64,000 nt of DNA from Nemertoderma westbladi (Eukaryota > Xenacoelomorpha > Nemertodermatida > Nemertodermatidae): contig JAUCBJ010006880.1 in the NCBI GenBank assembly GCA_032718475.1, positions 1 to 64,000 of the forward strand. Direction: 5' to 3'. The notes under the pieces are model-generated. The model searched no databases. It was not told where the DNA came from and saw only the letters and a list, made by a program, of their open reading frames with translations. The position numbers and the translations under genes are program-made. Of the stretch, positions 44,303 through 55,625 are shown in pieces. Each line of letters opens with the position of its first letter. The first letter of the stretch is position 1.

Positions 44303-47300
44303 ATGAATTTATCGCGCACGAAACCAGCTCAACATTTCAAGGAACGCCAAAAGGTTGCTCAAGAAGAAAAGAAGAAACACAACATTCCAAAACTAGAAGA
44401 TTTTCTGGAGTCGCGAGACTACACTGGGGCGCTCACCCTCCTGGACTTTGAGCGGAACGCCGGGAAGAAGAGTGAAGAGCACAACTTATTCATCGCGTAC
44501 TGCTGCTTCCATCTGGGAGACTTCAACCGGGCCCAAACAGAGTACCAAAAGATTATAGACAATAACAAAAAGTGCAACCCAGAGATATGGAATTACCTTG
44601 GATGTTGTTTTTTCTTTCTCGGGATGTACAAAGAATCCGAAGAAGCCACAAAGAAAGGTCCGAAATCTCGCCTCCAGAATCGTCTTCTCTTTCATCTCGC
44701 CCACAAGTTTAATGACGAGAAGAAGTTGCTGGGATTTCACCAGAACCTTCAGGATATCTTGGAAGACCAACTCAGTCTCGCCTCCATCCACTACCTGCGC
44801 TCCCACTACCAGGAGGCCATCGACATCTATAAACGACTCCTTCTCGAGCACCGGGAGTACCTCGCCCTCAACGTCTACGTCGCACTCTGTTACTATAAGC
44901 TCGACTACTACGACGTCTCCCAGGAGATTCTCAATGTATATCTGCAACATCATCCAGACAGCGCGACTGCCATTAATCTCAAGGCCTGTAACCACTTTAA
45001 GTTGTACAACGGCAAAGCGGCGGAGGCAGAGATAAAGTCCCTGCAGGACGCGGCCTCCTCTTCTTTTACGTACGCACAGGATCTCGTCAAACATAATCTG
45101 GTCGTCTTCCGCGGAGGGGAGTCAGCATTACAGGTTGGTACAACTCAGAATGGTTGTTACATCTTACAGTGTATTAGTTACCTAACTTTACATTGTGTAA
45201 AATTATCTTTAATATTATAAATTAAATATCCAACAAATTGAGCAAGGGAGACATAAAGGCAGCGAAGTCAAATAGGTTATTTAATGATATGGACTTGTAA
45301 TTTGCGAATCTGGAACTGGCAGATAATATGTACTAGACTATTCACCGAGATATTTTAAAATATATACCGGTACACGTTTCAGAATTAAAGCATTATAATC
45401 AAATATGTAACTGTAAGGACTAAACATCTATACCTCTAGCGGGAGACTTTTGAACTGATGGTGTCTAAAAGTTTGATACAAATTTCACCTTTTGCCTTAA
45501 TGATTCTATCAAATTAGTAGCATTTAGTTGGACACCAGTTCGAACTTTGAACCCAATTTTAGGTACAAATATCCGGAGTTATGAGTCGTGTTATTTTTCC
45601 CCCCAAATAGGTTCTCCCACCACTTATTGACGCACTACCGGAAGCGCGCCTCAACCTCGTCATCTACTACCTCAAGCAGGATGACGTCATTGAGGCATTC
45701 AACCTCGTGAAGGACCTCGAACCCACAACCCCGCAGGAGTACATCCTAAAGGGGGTTGTCAACGCCTCCTTGGGGCAGGATCAGAGTTCCCGGGAGCACC
45801 TAAAGGTGGCGCAGCAGTACTTCCAGCTGGTGGGCGGGTCTGCCAGTGAGTGCGACACCATACCGGGTAGACAGTGCATGGCCAGTTGCTTCTTCCTTCT
45901 CAGACAGTTCGACGATGTCCTAATATATCTCAATTCTATTAAGAGTTACTTCTACAACGACGACTGTTTTAACTTCAACTACGCCCAGACCAAAGCGGCT
46001 ACCGGTAGCTTCAGAGAGGCAGAGGAAATATTCCTTTTAATTAAAGATGAAAACATCAAGAAGGTGTGTAAACGTGTCACGTGCATCACTATTTTGTATT
46101 CTCACAACTAGTAACAGTATTCCAGAATGTACAAATCAATATTCTTAATAATAAATTAAGAGAAAGGGCAGGGTATCTATTAACAAAATTTATTTACGTA
46201 ACTTTAATCACATTTTATTCTAGAATGGTACTTTTCCGCTCCCAAAAATAGCCCAATAGTGAACTAAAGTAAAAGAAAAGTAATCGAATCGTATTTATCT
46301 ATGTATAGGATTGCGAAATTGAGTTGTAGAAGTATCTTATCTTCAAATTTTGTAGTAAAGGTGTCATGTTCTCAGCGTCAATATCCGGTAAGGAATGTAT
46401 CAAATTAATTTTTAGTTTAATGAATGACTGCGGTTTCATATGATAATAAAAGGAGTTTAAATAATAATTATTGAATCTTTTATTTTTTTTGGGAAAACAC
46501 GCAGGTGGGCGCGCGCAGATAAATATTTTTTTTGTTAGTCTGATTAAACGGGTAACTAATTCCCGATAGTTTGAATTACATTTATAAAATAAATCACATT
46601 ATTAATTATCTATCAACTTAATTAATAATATTACTTTGTATATTACATTAATATATTTTCTCTGTAGGATTATATCTTTATCAGTTGGTTTGCCCGTTGC
46701 TTTATTATGAATAACAAACCCAGACAAGCTTGGGAACTTTACTTAAAGATGGAAACGTCAGCTGAATCCTTCAGTTTGCTACAACTGATCGCCAACGATT
46801 GCTACAAAATGGGGCATTTCTACTACGCGGTTAAAGCGTTCGACGTTCTAGAACGTCTAGATCCCTCTAATCAGGAACACTGGGAGGTCAGTTTGTAACA
46901 AATATATAGGGTTTTATATTCGAGTTTATTTATATTTCAATAGAAAGTTAAAATATTATACACTTTCGTACTTACATGATATTATATTATGAGTACTTTA
47001 TACGGCGGGCGAGAATGCTTTATACAGCTGGTGAGTATTAAGTAGCATCAGTTGAACACAATTGCAATTAGAGGTTAGAGCCATTATTGTACTTACGTAA
47101 TGAATGAATTATTGTTTAAGGGTAAGAGAGGAGCTTGCTGCGGTGTATTTCAACAGATCGTTGCCGACAGAATGAAAGGCTCTCAGCATCAAATCCGAGA
47201 CAGACAGGCGTCCCCGGACCAACTCAAAGACGTGGTTAATATGCTTCGGAATTCCCCCAATCCCGGGGCCGATTACATCATCCGTACCATCGTGAAATGG

Positions 47301-47318
47301 AAGAAAGAACAAGATTAA
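44303..47318 (+). CDS. IFT56: Intraflagellar transport protein 56 (TTC26/DYF-13), four coding exons
   Basis: A 566-residue tetratricopeptide-repeat subunit of the IFT-B complex, needed for delivery of motility proteins into cilia. Exons: 44303-45133, 45611-46063, 46668-46886 and 47121-47318, all joined in phase 0, each intron GT...AG. Exon 1 carries the [20 protein letters not shown] start, [40 protein letters not shown] and [20 protein letters not shown]. Exon 2 starts [20 protein letters not shown] and has the near-invariant [20 protein letters not shown]. Exon 3 starts [11 protein letters not shown], and exon 4 starts [17 protein letters not shown] and ends WKKEQD. The length is close to that of vertebrate TTC26. 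All exons are complete and intact; introns are 477, 604 and 234 bp. Confidence 0.97.
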
Positions 47319-48562
47319 TTGAATACAGCCGCGTTAGCGAAAGTTTTATTAAAATCGGACACCATTTTATTTTGATCTTATCTGATATGGTTTTTGACGA
47401 GGATCCAATATGTTTTTTTTAGGTTTTACTAAGTTATATCACTGACTCAGTTAGCTGTAGACCTTCCTTGAGATGCTTCGCCGCCAATGTGAAGAATACC
47501 AGGATTTCACTTTTCGGTCGACTTTTTATTGGAATTTTATAAATGAAGATTTTTTATTTTTTTTTATTTATCTTTATTAAGTGTTTTATAGCGCTTATTT
47601 CTGTCTTATAACCTGTACATATACTAATTCGTTTATTGTTTTGGTTAGATTCAGCCCTTATGTAACCTGTGTTTTTGGTGTAAACCTGGTATTCTTCACA
47701 TGGGGGTAACTGCAAAGTGAAATATAACGGCAGAAAGTCTGGTATTCTTCTCATGGACCTGCATCGCCTCTAACGATGGATTTGATAACGTTTTTCTGGT
47801 TGACTCCGGCCTGTTTTGCAACCTAATATTGAATAAATTGTATCACCACACAATATTGCATTTGTCAATGTGTATGATATTGTGTTCTACTGAGTTTCTA
47901 GTCCAGTCAATCTAGCTAAAAAAAGGGGATCCACCCAAAAGAAATTCTCAATCATCCAACAGCAAATTTTTTGGGTTCTATATTATTTTGTTATTGCCCA
48001 AAATAGTCTATAATAATTATTTATTACATGGGAAGAATAGTATAATTGTTTTCACTATTCTCGAAGTATTTTATTTAACTTACGCCATCGAGGTTAATAA
48101 GGGGTCTAGTGAATATCGAAAAAAAGTTACAACAAAAAACTCGTTACAAAAAACAAACTCGCCCTAACTCGTTACAACCTAATTTTACAATATGTTCTAG
48201 AATAGAGAATTTGTCAACAGTAAAGTTCTGTTCGGCCCAAGTCCGTCTCAATTAAATACTTTTCCGGGTAAAATATTTTATATTTAATGCGCGCTTAAAT
48301 AAGTTATATGGAGAGTGACAAACCCTAACACAAATAAATGTTTGGAATCCTCGTCAAATTCTAATCTTTCACAAAATAAATTGTAAAAACCCCAAACAAC
48401 CCCCCCCCCCCCCCCCCCTTAATATTTGAATGTAACATTAATTAATTGTAATTAAGTATCATTTCTACTACAGATAATATATTTTTATTGCAATCAGTAG
48501 TGTGGCTGTAATGTCTCAAGTATAAACGCAATTTCATGAGATTTTCTATACTAATTTTTGGA
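47319..48562. other. Intergenic downstream of IFT56
   Basis: AT-rich, with a C19 run at 48400-48418. No gene or structured repeat was recognised. Confidence 0.45.
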
Positions 48563-48870
48563 ATAACTTCAGGGATAATGACTGTAGAAAGGGTCTAATG
48601 CCACGGTTAACAAAAACAGTTTCTATTTATATGGCCATTTCATCCTCACGGACGTCTTCAGTAAATTAAATTAAAATAACATTAAAACACAATAATTTTT
48701 AAATATATGATTTTAACCCCCATAACTTTTTTAAAAATTATTGTGTTTTAATGTTATTTTAATTTAATTTACTGAAGACGTCCGTGAGGATGAAATGGCC
48801 ATATAAATAGAAACTGTTTTTGTTAACCGTGGCATTAGACCCTTTCTACAGTCATTATCCCTGAAGTTAT
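48563..48870. repeat. Perfect palindrome, 141-nt arms and 26-nt loop
   Basis: The arm 48563-48703 and the reverse complement of 48730-48870 agree at every position I checked. The arms include ATAACTTCAGGGATAATG and GTCCGTGAGGATGAAATGG. No coding frame is present. AATTTTTGGAATAACT occurs both at the left edge and 45 nt beyond the right arm, in direct orientation. Confidence 0.93.
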
Positions 48871-49212
48871 AATTATGGATACGCCACGAACGGCATCATT
48901 TCGACTTCTTTCCCAATTTTTGGAATAACTCAGTCGTAGTTGTTGGTAACAATAAATCTGAAGGCCAATATTCAGCACTGATCCATCGATATATTGCTCC
49001 TCATCTCTCTTTATGGTTACTATGGGAATTCGCTAGAGCTTTTAAAACAAGTGGAAAAAATTTAAAATGACTTTTTTTCTCTTTATTGAGTACGTTTTAT
49101 GGGCACTGATTATCTGTAATTGATGTATAATTGAAAGAATTTATTACATTTAAACTTTAACGTACTGGTACTTAGTGGCGGGTGGTGAGTTTTGAGTTGT
49201 TTGGTACAACAG
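48871..49212. other. Short intergenic stretch between palindrome and transposon
   Basis: AT-rich DNA with no gene seen. Confidence 0.4.
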
Positions 49213-49860
49213 CATATCGATGGCCTAACAACAAAATGGTATATCCGAAAATATTCAAATTTCAGTTTTATCCACTATAGGGTTTTCCAGGGCGCTCTCC
49301 ACGCTCCTGTGATTGGCTAAGCGCCAAACCAATAAAATAACAGAGTAATGGGGCTATGAAATAATGGGATATGCGAAGACAATTTAAATTACAGTTGCAA
49401 AACAGGATATCCCGACTTAGAAGATGTTTCTAACTGGGATATCCAATATTTGCATTTAATACTTCCACATATCCCATTTTGCAATTTAGTATTCCTATTG
49501 AATACTATTAAGGAGAAAGACGGGGCAAATTCAAAACAGTCTGCGATTTGCATTATTTGAATACAACATATTTAAACACACTAACTAAATAGTATCAGAA
49601 ATATAATATGTGGTATGGTTATTTTGCCGTACTACAGAATGTTGATCGCCTGTCAATGTAGGTACAGAGTAGCGCCTGTCTGACATATGGGAGTGTTTTA
49701 ACGTGGTATGTTATGCAAATTAGTTAAAAAAATTTGGAACATAAACCTGATTTTTAATAAGCTGATCAAATATTTACTAGAAGCCAAAATATTATTATTA
49801 ATATTGTAGAACTATAAATCAGTCAGTATATTATCATATTATATATTATTTTGTAAAATA

Positions 49861-52200
49861 ATGTTCAGGCAGGGAGATAAAGTGGATGTTTTGTGGAGGA
49901 AGCAATGGTGGACAGGAGGCGAAATACGGGCTGTTCATGAAAAGTCATGCTCAGTGGTGTTTGATAAGTCAGTCTATGGAACCCATTGGAGTCACCCGCA
50001 ACGTTACATTCACGAGAAAATTCGTTTAACGGATTTTTCACAAGGTTCTACTTCCACGAGCAATGGAGTCTTACTTCCTCATATTGCAACTTCTTTAACC
50101 TCAGCGACAGTGTCAGACCAAACTATAATTACAGAAGAGAGTCACGTTTCGGATTTGGATATATCAACACTGGAGATTAGGGTAGATTGTGCTAATGAGA
50201 CTAAGAAAGAAAACCGACCACCTGTTACAATGGAAACTCCTACTCAACAACAAGACTACCAACTGCCTCAAAATTTCCCATTGTCACCATTTTTCTTCTC
50301 TACTTTAGATACGTGCGATTTAAATGAGCTGGAATTATTAAATGGAGATGTTAGTCTTGGTGATACACAAATATATAATGACATCCCCCAACCCCAACCT
50401 TTTCTTCATTCAGAATCTTTACCAGGTCCAAACGTAGACCAAGCACCTGATGCAAATTCTGGACCTCGGAAACGAAGACGATTTGCCAATCCTGAGGAGT
50501 GGGTCAGAGAGAAAAATAAAAAAGCACGGATGCAGGGTTTGGAATATGAAGGGGTTGTAAAGGGGGAAAAGGCCACTAAGGTTTTAAGATCTGTGGGTGC
50601 AGGGTGTAACTCACAAGCATGTGAAAAACAATATGGGTATTATTGTAGAGATATATCACAAGATCAGCGTGCGGCAATTCATAAAAATTTTCTATCTATG
50701 AATTGGGACCAACGAAAAGTGTGGGTGGCCACAATGGTAGATAAAAAGATACCAAACAAACAACGAGCCACAGGAAAATCCCATACATTTAAATACAATT
50801 TAAAGGTAGATGATAAACGATTTTCAGTTTGTAAAAAAATGTTCATAGATACTATAGCAATGTCAGGTACAACAATACACAATTGGCTGAACTCATTTGA
50901 GAATACTGGCACAGTTCCAGCTCCAGGAAAGTTCCCAACAAAATCTCATAATAATGCGATAGCAAGGCAGCATGTTGTGGAATTCTTAGACAATCTTCCC
51001 AAGATGCCATCTCATTACTGTAGGGCACATACCACTCGATTGTATGTAGAACCTCAGTTTAAAACTAAAAAAGCTTTGTATGATTTATATTGTCAAAATG
51101 TCACAGAAAAATATAACGATGGTAATATTATGAGCTCGACTTCGTTTTTCAATGAAAGTGAAAATTTGAAAATTTCCCTTTTTGCCCCTAAAAAAGACCA
51201 ATGCGATACGTGTGTGGCATTCGAACATCAAAATATTAGTAAAGGCGAATATGAGGAACACATGAATCGCCGGAGTAGTTTGAGGGCTGAGAAGGAGGCA
51301 GACAAAGAGAGAGGTATAGAAGCAAATGGCGATGGACTTATTGTTATAATGGTTGATGTGGAAGCAGTTGTATTGACCCCGTATGTTCAAGCAAGTGATG
51401 CCTACTACCGATCAAAGTTGTCGACGCACAACTACACTGTTTATAATTGTGTAAGTAAAAGTGCAACCTGTTATATTTGGAACGAGACAGAGGGCAATGT
51501 AGATGGAGAAGATTACGGATCCTGTCTGTATGATTACATAGTCCAATTAAATTTGAAACCGAAATCAACGCTAATTATCTGGAGTGATGGTTGTGGAACA
51601 CAAAATCGATGTGCACCTCTTGCGAATATCTTACAATATCTTGCATTGAAACTGGATTTAATAATAATTCAAAAATACCTAGAAAAGGGACATACGCAAA
51701 TGGAGGTGGATACAATTCATTCAGTAATAGAAAGAGCGAAAAAGCATAGGGATATATACGCCCCATCTAGCTTTGTTGAGTTTGTACGTGGTTGCAGATC
51801 TAAACAACCTCTGGTCATTAACTATGTTGACCACACTTTCTTCAAGACTTTTAAAGCCATTGCTCTAATTTCTGACATTCGGCCAGGAAAGAAAAAAGGC
51901 GATCCAATGGTAGTTAACCTTCGTTCACTGAAATACTCTAAAAGTGGGGACACGCCCTTATATAAGTTAAACATAGGAGACCAATGGCAAGTGCTACCAG
52001 TTCGAAATCCGATGCAAGTGACATTACATAAGGAATCGATTCAAGATCTGGAAAATAAAATACTTGCAACATATAATTCCAGACTTTCAATATCCGAGAG
52101 AAAATATAATGATCTCCAGGCTTTGAAGATGGTGATAGACAAAGAATATCATAAATTCTACGATGAAATACCGCATGGGGCCGCTTCTGAATGTGACTGA
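49861..52200 (+). CDS. Transposase, intact, 779 residues, with an N-terminal Tudor/agenet-like segment
   Basis: The ORF is uninterrupted and centred between the inverted ends. Residues 1-60 (GDKVDVLWRKQWWTGGEIRA) look like a small chromatin-reader beta-barrel fold. Then come a disordered, acidic and Pro-rich region (60-200), a basic stretch (RKRRRF), and a Cys-containing region with a helix-turn-helix-like tail (MSGTTIHNWLNSFENTG). A C-x2-C follows near 447 (KKDQCDTCVAF). The RNase H-like core carries VIMVDVEAVV (about 498), WSDGCGTQNR (about 575) and KGHTQMEVDTIHSVIER (about 610-626). That D...D...E/D order suggests a DDE transposase; I place it tentatively near Sola-type elements. An intact frame implies recent activity. 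Confidence 0.8.
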   Translation: MFRQGDKVDVLWRKQWWTGGEIRAVHEKSCSVVFDKSVYGTHWSHPQRYIHEKIRLTDFSQGSTSTSNGVLLPHIATSLTSATVSDQTIITEESHVSDLDISTLEIRVDCANETKKENRPPVTMETPTQQQDYQLPQNFPLSPFFFSTLDTCDLNELELLNGDVSLGDTQIYNDIPQPQPFLHSESLPGPNVDQAPDANSGPRKRRRFANPEEWVREKNKKARMQGLEYEGVVKGEKATKVLRSVGAGCNSQACEKQYGYYCRDISQDQRAAIHKNFLSMNWDQRKVWVATMVDKKIPNKQRATGKSHTFKYNLKVDDKRFSVCKKMFIDTIAMSGTTIHNWLNSFENTGTVPAPGKFPTKSHNNAIARQHVVEFLDNLPKMPSHYCRAHTTRLYVEPQFKTKKALYDLYCQNVTEKYNDGNIMSSTSFFNESENLKISLFAPKKDQCDTCVAFEHQNISKGEYEEHMNRRSSLRAEKEADKERGIEANGDGLIVIMVDVEAVVLTPYVQASDAYYRSKLSTHNYTVYNCVSKSATCYIWNETEGNVDGEDYGSCLYDYIVQLNLKPKSTLIIWSDGCGTQNRCAPLANILQYLALKLDLIIIQKYLEKGHTQMEVDTIHSVIERAKKHRDIYAPSSFVEFVRGCRSKQPLVINYVDHTFFKTFKAIALISDIRPGKKKGDPMVVNLRSLKYSKSGDTPLYKLNIGDQWQVLPVRNPMQVTLHKESIQDLENKILATYNSRLSISERKYNDLQALKMVIDKEYHKFYDEIPHGAASECD

Positions 52201-52439
52201 TCTAGACTCCTAAACTAACTATTGGGACAATATTGATAATTATTAAATTTGTTTACATCGATAAAAGTAGCTCTGTGATCCGTGCAATAATATTCATTCA
52301 TATTGGCTAATTATTTGAATTAATTTTCAAATATTATTTTATTAACCATAATATTTCTTCTTGAATATTACCTTGGGTGATACCAGATACATTAAAGACA
52401 GGGATAAATCATGGATGCTTAAATCATTGTAAATGCCGC

Positions 52440-52732
52440 CGCTCCCTCACCTCACGATGAGATATGTCCAACTATGCACCCTTTCCACAGCCCCCCTCCC
52501 CCAGTGTTGAGGTACGTCCGACTACACTCCCCCCAAAATACCACCCCATGTCCGACTTCAAACCCTTCCCCCTGACGTTTGTCTGATTATTCTCCCCACC
52601 AACCACACCCCCCCCCCCCCCGCCCACCCTCCTATACGCCATGGAGGTATGTCTAACTACCATCCCCACTATGAGCTATGTCTGACTAACCCCACACACC
52701 CCCCCCCCCCCCCCCCAACCCGGATAATATCA
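52440..52732. repeat. Degenerate pyrimidine-rich repeat with TATGTCYGACTA words and poly-C runs
   Basis: The word TATGTCCGACTA, with variants, occurs about six times, separated by C-rich blocks including C14 (52608-52621) and C18 (52699-52716). It lies inside the 3' untranslated part of the transposon. Confidence 0.7.
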
Positions 52733-53067
52733 TGTTATCATGAAATATTTTACTATTACATCTACAGGATATCCCATTTTTACCCTAGAAATAAAATAAT
52801 AAATTTGGATAACCCCATATTGTTTCATTGCAAATTCGGATATCTGAAATAAAAGGAATTGCAAAATGGGGTATCCCCTAATTAAACACCTTAATTAACA
52901 CTAATTGCCATAAATATTTGTAATTAGTTACCAGATTCGATGGAAGGAATGAATTTACAGTTATCACCAAATTCTCATTTTCTATATTAGAAAAAAATTG
53001 TTTTTTTCGTCTCCTGGACATTGCCAAAATCTCGGATATACCATTTTGTTTTTTGACCATCGATATG

Positions 53068-54165
53068 TACCATAGCACATACGCATAAGCACATACCACC
53101 ACCCTCTGGTAAAATCAATGTTTCCTCAACTGATTCACATCTGGAACACAACTTGCCATAAGATTTGCATCTCTGATTATAATTACTTATCATCAATTAG
53201 AATATCGTAATAAATACGGTTTCGAACATCTGTTTGAGTTATTGATTATATGTATATTATATATATGAATTAATTCAATTTGAATGTAACAGCCATTCTT
53301 ATCTACATCTACTATGTTTATGTATGTATTTATGATTTTGTATTAATATTTGTAAATATTTGTATATATTGACTAGGAATAACTGTTTCATGTTATGTAA
53401 CTATTTCTTGTGAAGTTAACTTGTGAATAATATGTTGCTCATTAATGGCGGCGTTGTAAAGTTCAAACAATTACGGAGTAAAAACAGTAAGTAACATTGA
53501 AGGCTCCTCTAATAATATTGTAAATGCAATCAATAAAAAAGCCTGGCAGCAATGATACACATATGCAGTTACATATCCAACTCCATTAGTTAGAACAACA
53601 TGCATTATGCATAACATACAAATATTCATATCTGATTACATATCATACTTGTAGGATTAAATTGCTTCAGCGAATCAGGTCAAAGTTGGTTATTGTTAAA
53701 AATTGTTTATTGTAAACAATTTTATTTATAATATTAAAAGTATTTGTTTCATTCAACTCCTCAATTACAATAATGATTGAAGCAGCGATGTTTCGTCACA
53801 TGTTTATAGTTTAACACATAGTTTATCTTTCAACATGTCAATCAATATTTATGGTGAAGAAAATTCATAATTTGAACGTTATTATTAATAACTATTAATT
53901 ATTTACAGTCCATTCCATCAGTACAACTGTATATAGCATATATGTTTGCTCTTTTATCACGTATAACACGAAATCGCTTTGCGCAAATCTAACAACAACA
54001 CAATATCCAGGGTAGGATTATAACAAAATATATATCCTTTTTTTCTCTCCATTGGGAAATATCGCCCCATGGCGTTTGACGGCTGACTGCCGCTTCCCTA
54101 TTGCAGTTTTTAAATTGGTCCATGTGGTCAAATGGGTCAAGCGAATAATGCCTATTGGGGCGTAG
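53068..54165. other. Intergenic, no gene recognised
   Basis: AT-rich DNA with no supported coding frame. Confidence 0.4.
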
Positions 54166-54170
54166 TCGCT

Positions 54171-54557
54171 GTGCCGACAGAAGTGCCGACACAGGTGCCG
54201 ATAGAGGTGCCGACATAGGTGCCGTGCCGAGACAGGTGCCCACACAGGTGCCGACGTAGGTTGCCGACACAGCTGCCGACACAAGTGCCGACACAGGTGC
54301 CGATACAAATGCCGACACAGGTGCCGATATAGGTGCCGACACAGGTGCCGATACAAATGCCGACACAGGTGCCGATATAGGTGCCGACACAGGTGCCGAC
54401 ATAGGTGCCAACACAGGTGCCGACACAGGTGCCGACACAGGTGCCGACATAGGTGCCGACATAGGTGCCGACACAGGTGCCGACACAGGTGCCGACACAG
54501 GTGCCGACACAAGTGCCGACACAGTTGCCGACATAGGTGCCAACATAGTGGCCGACT
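54171..54557 (+). repeat. 12-bp minisatellite GCCGACACAGGT, first array
   Basis: About 32 units of GCCGACACAGGT with variants (ATAGGT, ACAAAT, ACAGCT). Frames stay open because 12 is four codons. Its flank GGGCGTAGTCGCTGTGCCGAC is mirrored at the second array. Confidence 0.95.
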
Positions 54558-55318
54558 TACGCACTCCAGGTTTCTCTCATTATGTTTATCTCACTAAATG
54601 GCTTACCTTGTTGTGACGTTATATACTGTCTATTTGTAACTTTCAGAAAAATCAAATTCCAAAAGCTTTATGTGGCAGATTAACCCCGTCGGCACTATGC
54701 AAAGGTTTCACACGTCAAAAAATATTTTATATTTGTACCATACCTGAAGACCCCATGCGATAGGGACACAAATGTTGTATAATATGTTAATATAGAAATT
54801 ATTCCTTTTCAGCAAAATCATTCAGAAGACTTTAAACAAGCGAATACATATGGCACAAGGAGTCTAAACAATTACCCATTTATATTATCATCATGTGTCA
54901 GTCTAAACTATATTTAAAAATTATTATAATTCTACGGTGGTAGTCGAATACCGCAACCATAGGTATACGGGGCTGGGGGTGGGGGGGGGGGGGGGGTGGG
55001 GGCTCCCCAGTGCCCCCGGAACCAATTATTGGGGAGAAATAGTGGAGAGAGAGGGAGCTGTAATAAACAGGAGAATAAATTGAAATTGAAAATTATTTTT
55101 TTAAGCAAAAAAATAACAATTGGAAATTTGAGACAATAATAATAATTACAATTAGTTTACGTAATTGTACAAGTACTAGTGGAAGTTATACAATATGGGG
55201 GGGGGGGGGGGGGGTTACAACTTATTATACCGGCGGATAGAATGCGATTGTTTGTTGCCGCTTTTAAATTTTGCTCTTGTAGGTCACCCCTACCCTTTTT
55301 GGCGGGTCGGGAGCAATG
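54558..55318. other. Spacer between the two inverted 12-bp arrays
   Basis: No gene. It contains G-rich runs near 54975-55000 and G18 at 55197-55214. Confidence 0.5.
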
Positions 55319-55625
55319 TTCCTGTGTCTGCACCTGTGTCGCTTACCTGTGTCGGCACCTATGTCGGCACCTATGTCGGCACCTGTGTCGGCACCTGTGT
55401 CGGCACCTGTGTCGGCACCTGTGTCGGCACCTATGTCGGTACCTGTGTCGGCACCCGTGTCGGCACCTATGTCGGTACCTATGTCGGCTCCTGTGTCGGC
55501 ACCTGTGTCGGCAACTGTGTCGGCACCTATGTCGGCACCTGTGTCGGCAACTGTGTCGGCACCTGTGTCGGCAACTGTGTCGGCACCTGTGTCGGCAATT
55601 GTGTCGACACCTGTGTCGGCACACC
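55319..55625 (-). repeat. 12-bp minisatellite, second array in opposite orientation
   Basis: About 25 units of ACCTGTGTCGGC, the reverse complement of the first array's unit, followed by a flank whose reverse complement is GGGCGTAGACGGTGTGCCGAC. Confidence 0.95.

Larger units (their letters stand above)
49213..53067 (+). mobile_element. DNA transposon with 35-bp terminal inverted repeats (possibly Sola-like)
   Basis: The left end 49213-49247 begins CATATCGATGG and ends ACAAAATGGTATATCCG. The reverse complement of 53033-53067 is the same at 32 of 35 positions. Inside are many further GGGATAT/ATATCCC words near both ends (49356-49490; 52775-52875), a subterminal pattern seen in transposase-binding regions. 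The single long ORF is an intact transposase. No unambiguous target duplication was seen, so the exact ends may differ by a few bases. Confidence 0.8.

Noticed and set aside
44486-45094. Minus-strand 202-codon frame
   Set aside because: It is the antisense of IFT56 exon 1.
52987-53196. Small minus-strand frame with C-x2-C and C-x-C (69 codons)
   Set aside because: It runs through the transposon's terminal inverted repeat; no start context or homology could be recognised. It could be an exon of something, but the support is too weak.
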